Below are positions 1-7,878 of a stretch of DNA of 61,448 nt, one piece after another (position 1 is the stretch's first letter; each line of letters opens with the position of its first letter). Made by a program: the position numbers and the translations under genes. The stretch lies in contig LZRV01000106.1 of the NCBI GenBank assembly GCA_002159065.1, positions 1 to 61,448 of the forward strand, in the 5' to 3' direction. The notes beneath the pieces are model-generated. The model saw only the letters and a program-made list of their open reading frames with translations, was not told the DNA's origin and did no database searches. Source of the DNA: Paenibacillaceae bacterium ZCTH02-B3. Lineage in GTDB: Bacteria; Bacillota; Bacilli; Paenibacillales; Paenibacillaceae.

Positions 1-218
1 ACACTTCGTCCATATGATGGCGAACTCACGCCGGGGGCCATGGGAGATGTCCCGCAACCTGAACAACGCCCTTGACACCCGATATTTTCAGGCGCAAGGG
101 CTGGTCAGCATGCTTGAATGTTACTTGGCATTTCGTTAACTCTTCGGAACCGCCTGGTGCGGACCCGCATGCCAGGTGGTGTGAGAGGACGGGGGCTAGC
201 CGCCCCCTTCTACTCGAT
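1..218 (+). mobile_element. 3' end of a group II intron (5' part outside window)
   Basis: The reverse-transcriptase/maturase tail (ending at 139) is followed by a compact GC-rich structured segment. Bases 140-218 show the usual bacterial group II intron ending: a domain V-like hairpin, the GTGAGAGGAC linker, a hairpin with a GGGGGC/GCCCCC stem, and the terminal CTACTCGAT. The 3' boundary at about 218 is placed from that ending and is approximate. The intron lies just upstream of the pgi promoter, so it does not interrupt a gene visible here. The 5' end and target site are outside the window. Confidence 0.75.
2..139 (+). CDS. group II intron reverse transcriptase/maturase, C-terminal fragment
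   Basis: An open frame enters from the left edge and ends with TAA at 137-139. It contains the motif SRRGPWEMS followed by YFQAQGLVSMLECYLAFR, which resembles the extreme C-terminus of group II intron-encoded proteins (SRRGPW or SRKGYW block, then YxxxQGL). Only about 45 residues are visible, so the reverse-transcriptase palm and any endonuclease domain cannot be assessed. The known role of the family is intron splicing and retromobility. The intron RNA 3' end directly follows. Confidence 0.7.
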   Translation, partial: HFVHMMANSRRGPWEMSRNLNNALDTRYFQAQGLVSMLECYLAFR

Positions 219-229
219 CCTGCAACCGC

Positions 230-258
230 TTGTGTACCGCCTGTGTTTCAGATATTCT
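230..258 (+). promoter_or_regulatory. putative sigma-A promoter of pgi
   Basis: TTGTGT at 230-235 and TATTCT at 253-258 are separated by 17 bases and lie just after the intron end. Each hexamer matches consensus at four positions, so the call is modest. It would give pgi its own promoter, independent of the intron. Confidence 0.4.
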
Positions 259-295
259 ACTTAAAGACCAAAGTATGGAAGGTGAAGACACAAAC

Positions 296-1654
296 ATGCC
301 CCAAAACATACGCTTCGATTACAGCAAAGCCCTGGCCTTCGTCGGGCCGCATGAAATCGAGCAAATGGCTCCCGCGGTCCGGCTGGCGCACGAAACCTTG
401 CATAACGGAACGGGGGCGGGGTCCGACTTCCTCGGCTGGATCCGGCTGCCGTTCGACTATGACCGGGACGAGTTCGCCCGCATCCGGCAGGCGGCGGAGA
501 AGATCCAATCGGATTCCGACGCGCTGGTCGTCATCGGCATCGGCGGATCGTACCTCGGCGCCCGGGCGGCCATCGAGATGCTGCAGCATTCCTTCTACAA
601 CCTGCTGCCGAAGGAAACGCGCAAGACCCCGCAAATTTTCTTCGCGGGCAACAACATCAGCTCCACCTATATGGCGCACCTCCTGCAATACCTGGAAGGC
701 AAAGACTGGTCCATCAACGTCATCTCCAAATCCGGCACCACCACCGAGCCGGCCATCGCCTTCCGCATTTTCCGCGAGGCGCTGGAGAAGAAGTACGGCA
801 AGGAAGAAGCGCGCAAGCGCATCTACGCCACGACGGACCGGGCGAAGGGCGCCCTGAAAAAGCTGGCGACGGCGGAAGGCTACGAAAGCTTCGTCATTCC
901 CGACGACGTGGGCGGACGCTACTCCGTGCTGACCGCGGTGGGCCTGCTCCCGATCGCCGCGGCGGGCATCGACATCGAAGCGATCATGCGCGGGGCGCAG
1001 GACGCCGCGACGCTGTACAACAACCCGAAGCTGGCCGAAAACGAAGCCTACCAGTACGCGGCGCTGCGGAACATCCTGCATCGCAAGGGCAAATCGGTGG
1101 AAATCCTCGTGAACTACGAGCCCGGCCTGCACTATTTTTCCGAATGGTGGAAGCAGCTGTACGGGGAAAGCGAAGGCAAGGACGGCAAGGGCATCTACCC
1201 GGCTTCCGTCGACTTTTCCACGGATCTGCACTCCATGGGACAGTTCATCCAGGAAGGCAGCCGGATCATGTTCGAGACGGTGCTCACGGTGGACAAGGCG
1301 CCGGAAGAGCTGGTGATCCAAAGCGATCCGGACGACCTGGACGGACTGAATTTCCTGGCGGGGAAAACGGTGGATTTCGTCAATAAAAAGGCGTTCGAAG
1401 GGACGCTGCTGGCGCACACCGACGGAGGCGTGCCGAACCTGGTGGTGCGCATGGCCGACATGACCCCGTACACCTTCGGCCAATTGGTGTACTTCTTCGA
1501 GATCGCCTGCGGCGTGAGCGGTTACCTGCTCGGCGTGAACCCCTTCGATCAGCCCGGCGTGGAGGCATACAAGCGGAACATGTTTGCCCTGCTCGGCAAG
1601 CCCGGGTTCGAAGAGTGCCGCAAGGAGCTGGAAGCTCGCCTGGGACGCGGCTGA
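296..1654 (+). CDS. pgi: glucose-6-phosphate isomerase
   Basis: This cytoplasmic glycolytic enzyme interconverts glucose 6-phosphate and fructose 6-phosphate. The 452-residue product matches the short Firmicute Pgi length. Family motifs are visible: [13 protein letters not shown] (residues 80-92), the phosphate-binding SKSGTTTEP (144-152), [10 protein letters not shown], the catalytic-Glu region [10 protein letters not shown] and a C-terminal [17 protein letters not shown] with the conserved Lys. I chose the ATG at 296 because GGAAGGTGA lies about nine bases upstream; a longer frame from 230 adds 22 unrelated residues and overlaps the promoter. It is monocistronic and followed by a strong terminator. 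Confidence 0.97.
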   Translation: MPQNIRFDYSKALAFVGPHEIEQMAPAVRLAHETLHNGTGAGSDFLGWIRLPFDYDRDEFARIRQAAEKIQSDSDALVVIGIGGSYLGARAAIEMLQHSFYNLLPKETRKTPQIFFAGNNISSTYMAHLLQYLEGKDWSINVISKSGTTTEPAIAFRIFREALEKKYGKEEARKRIYATTDRAKGALKKLATAEGYESFVIPDDVGGRYSVLTAVGLLPIAAAGIDIEAIMRGAQDAATLYNNPKLAENEAYQYAALRNILHRKGKSVEILVNYEPGLHYFSEWWKQLYGESEGKDGKGIYPASVDFSTDLHSMGQFIQEGSRIMFETVLTVDKAPEELVIQSDPDDLDGLNFLAGKTVDFVNKKAFEGTLLAHTDGGVPNLVVRMADMTPYTFGQLVYFFEIACGVSGYLLGVNPFDQPGVEAYKRNMFALLGKPGFEECRKELEARLGRG

Positions 1655-1677
1655 GGCGCGAAAGGCGCGAAAAGCGG

Positions 1678-1706
1678 GCGCGGCATGCCACATGCCGCGC
1701 TTTTTT
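1678..1706 (+). terminator. Rho-independent terminator after pgi
   Basis: A 9-bp stem (GCGCGGCAT with ATGCCGCGC) and a 5-base loop are followed directly by six T residues. Confidence 0.85.
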
Positions 1707-1785
1707 CCGTTTAGGATGGATGGGCGTGCATAAAAAAGGAGTATGGTGTAAAATCAGGGTAGATTGGAAAGGGAGCAAAGCAAAT

Positions 1786-2286
1786 ATGGGCGTAAAGAAA
1801 GCCATTCGCATCCTGCTGCCTTTCCTGCTGTTTATGTTCATTCCGGGTAACGGTCTGTCTTCCGCCGGAATCAAACCGGACAAGAATGTGCTGTTTCTGC
1901 TCGACATAAGCAGGGAGAAAGCGCAGGCGCCTTTCGTCCGTCACCGCATCGACACGGCGGCGCCCGTCGAAACGGTGACCTTTGCCGATTCATCGTCCGC
2001 GGACAGATACGACCCGGATATCGTGGCGGACCTGGTTCCGCCGGGCAGCAGGGTCGGGGACGTTTCAAAATTCACCACGAACGGAGCATCCCATGTCACC
2101 ATCGATTATTGGCTCGGTTCCCATCGGTGTATTGTGACTTACTTTGACGACGGCAAAATCCGCAAAACCGTTTATGACCAGATCGCCGACATCGTGTACA
2201 TCAACGAAAATGACGAAAAAATCTCGGCTGACCGGTTCGAAGTCAGGTCCACCAGACGTATTGGACCGTTCCTGATCACGTATTGA
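1786..2286 (+). CDS. small secreted protein, unknown function
   Basis: The product has 166 residues and I do not recognise its family. The N-terminus MGVKKAIRILLPFLLFMFIPG has a basic start and a hydrophobic core, consistent with a Sec signal peptide with cleavage near residue 25; no lipobox Cys is visible. The mature part is polar and contains a stretch about a time-invariant structure (DYWLGSHRCIVTYFDDGKIRK) that looks like a small beta-rich domain. GGGAGCAAAG precedes the ATG at 1786. A longer upstream frame overlaps the pgi terminator and was rejected. The next gene starts 12 bases after the stop, so the two are probably co-transcribed. Confidence 0.7.
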   Translation: MGVKKAIRILLPFLLFMFIPGNGLSSAGIKPDKNVLFLLDISREKAQAPFVRHRIDTAAPVETVTFADSSSADRYDPDIVADLVPPGSRVGDVSKFTTNGASHVTIDYWLGSHRCIVTYFDDGKIRKTVYDQIADIVYINENDEKISADRFEVRSTRRIGPFLITY

Positions 2287-2298
2287 GGGGATGGGACC

Positions 2299-2763
2299 AT
2301 GCGGTTTGCGTCGCGGAAAGACAAATGGGTGAACCCGTTTTTCTGGGCGGTCGCCCTGGTCTGTTACGCCTTGGCCGTTTTCGTCGCGTTTTCGGATCAG
2401 TCCCCGGGATACAAAATCGTCTTTTTCCTGTATGCCGTAGCGTTCGGATTGTTGGCGCAATCCTATGTGACCGGGACCGAGTACATCATCGGCCAGGGGC
2501 AGCTGAAGGTGAAGGGCGGCATCTATTTTCGCAAAACCATTCCGTTGGACAGCATCGTCAAAATCGAGCCCGTCAAGTCCTGGGAATGGGGCGCGACGGC
2601 GTTGTCCAATCGAAGGCTGAGGATCTATTACGGCCGGTGGAAATATGTGGAAGTCTCGCCCGAAAGGGAAGAGGAGTTTCTCGCGAAACTGAAGGAAGCC
2701 GCGCCGCACGTCAGGGCGAAGCCGGCGGAAGCGGCCCCGGATCGTCCGGACCGGGCCGGATGA
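2299..2763 (+). CDS. membrane-anchored bacterial PH-domain protein
   Basis: The product has 154 residues. Two hydrophobic segments (about residues 12-30 and 38-56) precede a soluble part with TEYIIGQGQLKVKGGIYFRKTIPLDSI, the pattern of a small bacterial pleckstrin-homology-like domain (bPH_6 type; inferred by eye). The C-terminal 35 residues are charged and Pro/Ala-rich. GAGGGGATGGGACC precedes the ATG. It follows the secreted-protein gene by 12 bases, which suggests a two-gene unit linked to the envelope. Its molecular role is not known to me. From 2764 to 2993 I see only GC-rich non-coding sequence between this gene and the convergent reductase gene. Confidence 0.7.
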   Translation: MRFASRKDKWVNPFFWAVALVCYALAVFVAFSDQSPGYKIVFFLYAVAFGLLAQSYVTGTEYIIGQGQLKVKGGIYFRKTIPLDSIVKIEPVKSWEWGATALSNRRLRIYYGRWKYVEVSPEREEEFLAKLKEAAPHVRAKPAEAAPDRPDRAG

Positions 2764-2993
2764 CGCCCGGCCGGCGGCGTTGCCGTTCGCTGACGCGTTC
2801 GCATCTGATTCCCGCCTCCGCCGGCGCATCCGGCGGATGGCCGCGGACGCGCGCGGGCCGGCGGGAAGCGGTTTTTCGCGGTTTCGGACATCGCGCAAGG
2901 CGGCCTGACGGTCGAAGATCCGGGGCCGCCTTTGCATTTCTTGCGCGCCGCGCGAGGCCGGGCCGTCCTTCCGCCCGGTTTCCGGGACGGCGT

Positions 2994-3854
2994 TCAGCCG
3001 ATGCCGAGCAGTTCCTTCAGGCCTTCGCGCACGGGCGTCGGCGGACGGCCGAGCAGTTTGACGAAATCGTCGCTTTTCACGTCGAGGTTGCCTTCCCGGA
3101 TGCCCTGCTGGATCCCGACGAGGAAGGGAATGACGGCTTCGGGTACTCCGGCCTGCCGCATGATGTTCGCATAGGTTTCGTCGTCGACGTGCCGCACGGG
3201 CACTTCCCGGCCCAGCACTTCGCCGACGATGGCGACAAATTCGTCCTGCGTCAGCGGCCGGCCGGACAGCTCGTAGATGGTATTTTCATGCCCGTCGCCG
3301 GACAGCACGTTCGCCGCGGCTTCCGCGTATTCCCGCCGCAGGGCCCAGCCCACCCGGCCGCTGCCGGCGGACGTCACCCACGGGGCGCCTTGCCGCACCG
3401 CCTGGACGGTCGACAATTCGTTTTCCAGATACCAGTTGTTGCGCAGGATGGAGTAGGGGATGCCGGTCTTGAAGATCGCCGTTTCCGCCGCCTGGTGCGG
3501 CGGCGCGAGGAACAGCCGGCTGGCGCCCGCGTTTGCCAGGCTCGTGTAGGCGATGAAGCGCACGCCCGCGCGGGCCGCCGCTTCCACCGCGTTCGTGTGC
3601 TGGCGGATGCGGGTTTCGTTGTCCCCGTCCGTGGAGATGATCAGGATGCGCTCCACGCCCGCGAAGGCCTTGTCCAGGCTGTCCGGCCGGTCGAAATCCC
3701 CCTGCCGGACCTCCACGCCCTTCGCGCGCAGGTCCTCCGCCTTGGCCGGATCGCGGACGCTGACCGCCAGCCGGTCCGCCGGCACGGTCTTGAGCAGCGT
3801 CTCCACCACGGCCCGGCCCAGTTTGCCGTTGGCTCCGGTGACCAACCATTTCAT
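2994..3854 (-). CDS. NmrA-like NAD(P)-binding SDR-type reductase
   Basis: The product has 286 residues. The N-terminus MKWLVTGANGKLGRAVVETL is a Rossmann dinucleotide-binding motif (TGxxGxxG). An atypical-SDR/NmrA core follows, with HTNAVEAAARAGVRFIAYTS and SILRNNWYLEN, similar to quinone oxidoreductase 2 (QOR2/YtfG) and related putative NAD(P)H reductases. The classical Tyr-x3-Lys catalytic pair is replaced by the NmrA-type arrangement. The substrate cannot be told; QOR2 members reduce quinones, while others act as redox sensors. The gene is monocistronic and diverges from yvyE. A purine-rich GGAGGAATCG sits just upstream of the ATG at 3854. Confidence 0.85.
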   Translation of the reverse strand: MKWLVTGANGKLGRAVVETLLKTVPADRLAVSVRDPAKAEDLRAKGVEVRQGDFDRPDSLDKAFAGVERILIISTDGDNETRIRQHTNAVEAAARAGVRFIAYTSLANAGASRLFLAPPHQAAETAIFKTGIPYSILRNNWYLENELSTVQAVRQGAPWVTSAGSGRVGWALRREYAEAAANVLSGDGHENTIYELSGRPLTQDEFVAIVGEVLGREVPVRHVDDETYANIMRQAGVPEAVIPFLVGIQQGIREGNLDVKSDDFVKLLGRPPTPVREGLKELLGIG

Positions 3855-3995
3855 GTTCGATTCCTCCGTTTCGTTCGGGAATGCCGGGAGTCATGGTCGT
3901 TTAAGTTACTAGCGATTCTATTGTATCTTGCCGGATGATGCCCAAACAAGGCGGATGGACGCGCGGACGGAAACGCCGGCGCAAGGTCTCCGCGG

Positions 3996-4023
3996 TTGAC
4001 GGGCCGCCGTCCCGTGCTATGAT
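3996..4023 (+). promoter_or_regulatory. sigma-A promoter of yvyE
   Basis: TTGACG at 3996-4001 and TATGAT at 4018-4023, with a 16-base spacer, lie about 37 bases before the yvyE start codon in the divergent intergenic region. Confidence 0.65.
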
Positions 4024-4059
4024 AGGTGTTATGATGGATGGCGGGGAGGAAGGCCGCCG

Positions 4060-4695
4060 ATGCTGGAGCGTTTCTGGACGGTCAAGGATTACGGCTGCCG
4101 GGAATTCGTGATCCGCAAATCCCGGTTCATCGGCCACGCAAGGCCGGTGGAAAACGAAGAGGAAGCGATGGCGTTCATCGAATCGATCCGGAAAAAATAC
4201 TGGGACGCCACGCACAACTGTTACGCCTACGTGGCGGGCGAACGGGACGAATGGCAAAAATCGTCGGACGACGGGGAACCGGCCGGAACGGCGGGACGCC
4301 CGATTCTGGAAGTCATCAAGAACCGAGGCCTGAAATTCGTGGCGGTGGTGGTGACCCGCTACTTCGGCGGCATCCAGCTGGGCGCCGGCGGGCTGGTGCG
4401 AGCCTACGCGGAAGGGGCGGCCGCGGGCATCGACGCCGCCGGGCCCGTGGAAAAGATTTTATGCCAAGAAATCCAAGTGAATGTGGATTACACCTGGTAC
4501 GGGAGACTGGAAAGCGAGCTGAGGGCAAGGGGCGTGCGCATCGGCGGGACCTCGTTCACCGACCGGGTGCGGGTCGTCTGTCTCCCGCCGGCAAGCGAAG
4601 CGGAGCGTTTCCAGGCCTGGATCACCGACCTGACCCAGGGCCAGGCGGCGCTTCAGACCGGAAACCTCCGCTATGAATGTTTCGAGGCATCGTGA
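4060..4695 (+). CDS. yvyE: YigZ/YvyE (IMPACT-family) protein
   Basis: The product has 211 residues, the usual length for the bacterial IMPACT family. The N-terminal domain shows FVIRKSRFIGHA, ATHNCYAYV, SSDDGEPAGTAGRPILEVI and VVVTRYFGGIQLGAGGLVRAYAEGA, which are the diagnostic blocks; a smaller ferredoxin-like C-terminal domain follows. Bacterial members are ribosome- or nucleic-acid-associated proteins of uncertain role; the eukaryotic relative IMPACT modulates GCN2 signalling. The start at 4060 has GGGGAGGAAGG upstream. The gene has its own promoter and converges on yjbQ. Confidence 0.92.
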   Translation: MLERFWTVKDYGCREFVIRKSRFIGHARPVENEEEAMAFIESIRKKYWDATHNCYAYVAGERDEWQKSSDDGEPAGTAGRPILEVIKNRGLKFVAVVVTRYFGGIQLGAGGLVRAYAEGAAAGIDAAGPVEKILCQEIQVNVDYTWYGRLESELRARGVRIGGTSFTDRVRVVCLPPASEAERFQAWITDLTQGQAALQTGNLRYECFEAS

Positions 4696-4752
4696 CGGAT
4701 TCGCGGCCGTGAAGATTCCGGCGTCCGGGCGCTTCGGGGCCCGCGGCGTCCG

Positions 4753-5154
4753 TCAGCCCGCGATGACCTTGATGTAATATTCCCGCCTCCTGGGGCCGTC
4801 GAATTCGCAGAAAAAGACGCCCTGCCAGCGGCCGAGAAGCAGCCGTCCCTCCGCGACGATGACCGTCTGCGAAGGGCCGGCTGCGATCGCTTTGAGGTGG
4901 GAGGCCGAATTGCCCTCGAGATGGCGGTATCCGGGATGCGTCAGAGGAAACACTTCGGACAGGCGCAGAAGCACGTCGTGCGCGACGTCCGGGTCGGCGT
5001 TTTCGTTGATGGCGATGCCGGCCGTCGTATGCGGGCAGTACACGACGGCGATGCCGTCGCGCACGCCGCTCAGTCTCACCGCGGCGGCCACCTTGTCGGT
5101 AATGTCGATCATTTCATCGCGCCGCGTCGTGCGAAGCTCATGCCGTACGAGCAA
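4753..5154 (-). CDS. yjbQ: YjbQ / UPF0047 family protein
   Basis: The product has 133 residues and belongs to the secondary thiamine-phosphate synthase-like family (UPF0047). Characteristic blocks are IDITDKV, VYCPHTTAGIAINENADPD, HLKAIAAGPSQTV and GRWQGVFFCEFDGPRRR. His residues in HTTA and HL, with nearby acidic residues, form the family metal site. Weak thiamine-phosphate synthase activity is reported for some members; the physiological role is unclear. Translation probably starts at TTG (5154-5152), because GGAAGGGTGA lies seven bases upstream. The frameshifted tipA-like gene is immediately upstream on the same strand. Confidence 0.9.
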   Translation of the reverse strand: MLVRHELRTTRRDEMIDITDKVAAAVRLSGVRDGIAVVYCPHTTAGIAINENADPDVAHDVLLRLSEVFPLTHPGYRHLEGNSASHLKAIAAGPSQTVIVAEGRLLLGRWQGVFFCEFDGPRRREYYIKVIAG

Positions 5155-5208
5155 GGCGGTTCACCCTTCCGGCTGGATTCGTTCGGGGCGCCGGCGCTTC
5201 GGCGCCGC

Positions 5209-5978
5209 TTACGGCCGGGGCTGGCGCGAGGCGTAGATCCGGATCGCGTCCCGGAAAAACTTCGTCATGCCCGGCCGTTTTTCATAATGAACCTTGAAGC
5301 GCTCGTCGTCAACATACATTTGGGCCAGGTTCGCGTGGGCTTCAGGGTTGTACTCCGGCCAGAAGAACGTCAGCCACCGCCGGTGCAGATCCGCCGCCTG
5401 CTGGGCCAGGTCCCCCGCGCGGGGTCGCCGGTCTCAAAGGCGGCCTCGAGGGCGTCCTTCACGGCCTTTTCCAGGCGGATCAGTTCCTCGTACTCACCGG
5501 GCGTCAGGTTCATGAACCGCTCGTTCGAACGGTCGACGGCTTCGTCGCCGTATTTGGCGCGGGCCTCCCGACCGTATTTCCGCTCGTTTTCTTCGACCAG
5601 CCGCCTTTTGAACCCTTCAAATTTTTCACGGTCCGTCATGGTTCCTCTCCCCTCCTTCTCCGCGATGGTTTTTTCCACGTTGTCGATCAGCCGGGCGATG
5701 CGTTCCTTCTGCTCGAGCAGCCGCCGGCGGTGTTCCCGCAGCGCCTCGAGGGGATCGAAGCGCGGGTCGGACAGGATCCGCCGGATTTCATCCAGGCTGA
5801 AACCCAGCTCCCGGTAAAACAGAATCTGCTGCAGCCGGTCCACCTCCGCCGGGCCGTAAAGGCGGTATCCCGCCGCGCTGGTCGCTCCCGGCCTGAGCAG
5901 GCCGATCTGGTCGTAGTACCGAAGGGTTCTCGGGCTTACGCCGGCCAGCCGCGCCAGCTTTTGCACGGTGTAGGGCAT
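5209..5978 (-). pseudogene. TipA-type MerR regulator, frameshifted near the C-terminus
   Basis: The N-terminal MerR winged helix (YTVQKLARLAGVSPRTLRYYD, then a wing ending GYRLYG) is followed by a coiled coil (about residues 75-115) and a TipAS-like ligand-binding domain. The frame opened at 5978 runs to 5370 and degenerates after FETGDPARG. The family sequence resumes in another frame as DLAQQAADLHRRWLTFF and continues to a TAA at 5211-5209. One extra base in the C5 run at 5412-5416 (G5 on the coding strand) would restore a roughly 255-residue product of normal TipA length. The ATG at 5978 has GGGGAGGAGG eight bases upstream. Members sense thiopeptides or other drugs. Confidence 0.85.
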
Positions 5979-6010
5979 CCTCGGCACCTCCTCCCCGAAT
6001 CCGATGCTAC

Positions 6011-6031
6011 ACCTTTACGTTACGTCAAGGT
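6011..6031 (-). promoter_or_regulatory. MerR-family operator in the tipA-like promoter
   Basis: On the minus strand the arms ACCTTGACGT and ACGTAAAGGT flank a single A, forming a 21-bp near-perfect dyad with one mismatched pair. The TTGACG inside it can act as a -35 element. This arrangement is typical of MerR-type operators and predicts autoregulation of the downstream regulator gene. Confidence 0.75.
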
Positions 6032-6229
6032 CAATCCTTTTTTTTTCAAATAAATTTTTTCCTGTATCGAAAGGCAGGCAGGAACCCGTTGACGGTTTTC
6101 GTATATTTTTGATACAGTGGAGATGCACGAAAACCAACTAAGCTAATTGGAATTGTAATATTTCATTTCGAAAAACCGGCGGGCGGGCCGGGAAGCGGAA
6201 AGTCCAAGGGAAACGGAGTGTCGGGTTGC

Positions 6230-7294
6230 ATGCGGGTGGAGGTCATCAGTCTGCGCAAAACGTTCGGCACGTTCCAGGCGGTGCGCGATGTCAGTTTTAC
6301 CGTGGAAAAGGGGCGGCTCGTCGGCCTGCTCGGTCCGAGCGGGGGCGGCAAGACGTCGATTCTGCGCATGCTGGCGGGGCTGGAGACGCCGGACGCCGGC
6401 GACATTCTGTTCGACGGCCGCAGGGTGAACGACGTGCCGCCGCAAAAGCGGGGAATCGGGTTCGTGTTCCAGAGCTACGCCCTCTTTCGGCACATGACGG
6501 TGGAGGAAAACATCGCCTTCGGCCTGGAAGTCCAGAAATGGAACCGCCGGCGGATCCGCGAGCGCGTGGCCGAGCTGATCGAGCTCACCGGCCTGAAAGG
6601 CCTTGAGAAGCGCTATCCGCGCCAACTGTCCGGGGGGCAGCGGCAGCGCGTGGCCTTCGCCCGGGCTCTCGCACCGGAGCCGCAGCTGCTCCTCCTGGAC
6701 GAACCGTTCGCCGCCATCGACGCCAAGATCCGCCAGGAATTGCGCCGCTGGCTTCGCGAGATGATCGACCGGGTCGGCATCACGTCGATTTTCGTCACCC
6801 ACGACCAGGAAGAAGCCATCGAAGTGGCCGACGAGATCATGATCATCAACCAGGGCCGGCTGGAACAAAAGGGCACGCCGAGGGAAATCTACTCCAACCC
6901 GCAGACCTCCTTCGTGGCCGGCTTCATCGGCGAGTCGATCCTGATCGGCGACGTCGCCTCCCTGCGGGGATTCGAGGAAGCGGCCGCTTGGCCGGACGCG
7001 GTGGGGCTCATCCGGCCCGAATACGTCGAAGTCGGAAAGGAACACGAAATCGCCCTCTTCTCCGCCACCGAGCCGGGCAGGGTGGCGCGGCTGCATTTCC
7101 GCGGAAACGCGTGGATGGTGGAAGTGGATGTGGGACCGCACCGCCTGGTCACGTACCGGCCGGCGGACAGGCCGGAACTGTCGCCAGGCGAAGACGTGCG
7201 TGTGCTCATCCACCGGATTTACATGATGGGCCGGGATGACGGATGGATGATGGAAAACCGGCTGAAATCGGACCCGATGCCGGTCAACATTTGA
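6230..7294 (+). CDS. cysA: CysA-like sulfate/thiosulfate ABC transporter ATPase
   Basis: The product has 354 residues. The ATPase domain is complete: Walker A GPSGGGKTS, Q-loop FQSYALF, signature LSGGQRQR, Walker B LLLLDEPFAAID and switch-His THDQ. The C-terminal part (about 235-350) resembles the regulatory domain of CysA and ends near VLIHRIYM. The family powers sulfate or thiosulfate import with two CysT/CysW permeases and a binding protein, but none is encoded beside it, so the gene is an orphan here. The ATG at 6230 is chosen over a GTG at 6218 because GGAG lies 11 bases before it, while the GTG overlaps the ribosome site. A spermidine/putrescine-type ATPase is a less likely alternative. 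Confidence 0.85.
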   Translation: MRVEVISLRKTFGTFQAVRDVSFTVEKGRLVGLLGPSGGGKTSILRMLAGLETPDAGDILFDGRRVNDVPPQKRGIGFVFQSYALFRHMTVEENIAFGLEVQKWNRRRIRERVAELIELTGLKGLEKRYPRQLSGGQRQRVAFARALAPEPQLLLLDEPFAAIDAKIRQELRRWLREMIDRVGITSIFVTHDQEEAIEVADEIMIINQGRLEQKGTPREIYSNPQTSFVAGFIGESILIGDVASLRGFEEAAAWPDAVGLIRPEYVEVGKEHEIALFSATEPGRVARLHFRGNAWMVEVDVGPHRLVTYRPADRPELSPGEDVRVLIHRIYMMGRDDGWMMENRLKSDPMPVNI

Positions 7295-7343
7295 CGGAGG
7301 GCGGCATCCGGCGTCCTTCCCGCAAACTGATGGAATGCTGCAA

Positions 7344-7377
7344 GAGCCGGACCCGGCGGGTCCGGCTCAAGCTTTTT
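7344..7377 (+). terminator. terminator after cysA
   Basis: An 11-bp perfect stem (GAGCCGGACCC with GGGTCCGGCTC) and a 3-base loop are followed by AAGCTTTTTC. It overlaps the stop codon of the convergent small gene. Confidence 0.85.
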
Positions 7378-7573
7378 CACTGTTCTCCTCTTCGACATAA
7401 ACGGACAAGTACAGCTGATCCTCTTCCACCACCAGCTCGGAATGCTTCCAACGGTAGGTCCGTTTGCGGATGCGGACGCGCCTGACCAGCCGGAGGAGAA
7501 ACTGCAGCTGTTCCACGTCGGCAACGGCGGTCTCCAGGACGGGAGGTTCGGGGAGGTGCCAGCGCACTTTCAT
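7367..7573 (-). CDS. small charged protein, unknown function
   Basis: The product has 68 residues: MKVRWHLPEPPVLET at the start, an Arg-rich middle (LLRLVRRVRIRKRTYRWK) and an acidic end (VYVEEENSEKA). It has no membrane segment and no family I recognise. GGAG nine bases before the ATG supports translation. It begins three bases after the stop of the upstream 46-codon membrane-peptide gene, so the two very probably form a dicistronic unit. The basic-then-acidic pattern could suit a nucleic-acid or membrane-peptide partner, but that is speculation. Confidence 0.6.
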   Translation of the reverse strand: MKVRWHLPEPPVLETAVADVEQLQFLLRLVRRVRIRKRTYRWKHSELVVEEDQLYLSVYVEEENSEKA

Positions 7574-7576
7574 CGG

Positions 7577-7717
7577 CTATCCGCTCCGCTTGTCCGCCCC
7601 GCGGCGATCCGCCGTCTGCCCGTTCTTGCGGGCGCGGATCTCCAGGGCGATCAGGAACGCGAGCAGCGGAATGCCGAGAAGGATCAGCCACCATGGGGCA
7701 GGATAGAAATACAACAC
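7577..7717 (-). CDS. 46-residue single-span membrane peptide
   Basis: A GTG start at 7717-7715 has AGGAGG eight bases upstream. The peptide begins MLYFYPAPWWLILLG, has one hydrophobic span (about residues 9-27) and a basic polar tail ending RRGADKRSG. The stop TAG (7579-7577) is three bases from the start of the 68-residue gene. I do not recognise the family. The well-placed ribosome site, clean transmembrane pattern and tight coupling argue for a real gene. Confidence 0.55.
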   Translation of the reverse strand: MLYFYPAPWWLILLGIPLLAFLIALEIRARKNGQTADRRGADKRSG

Positions 7718-7878
7718 AGCACAGCCCTCCTGATTTTAAACGATTTTCCAGTCACCCCCATTTTACATTGATTTTCCGGCAAAATACAATAATAAATTGA
7801 AATTTTTTCATTCCGATCGATGTCTCATCGTCAAATCTCTTATACTTGAAACTGGGCTGCCGGAAAAGGGGATGGACG

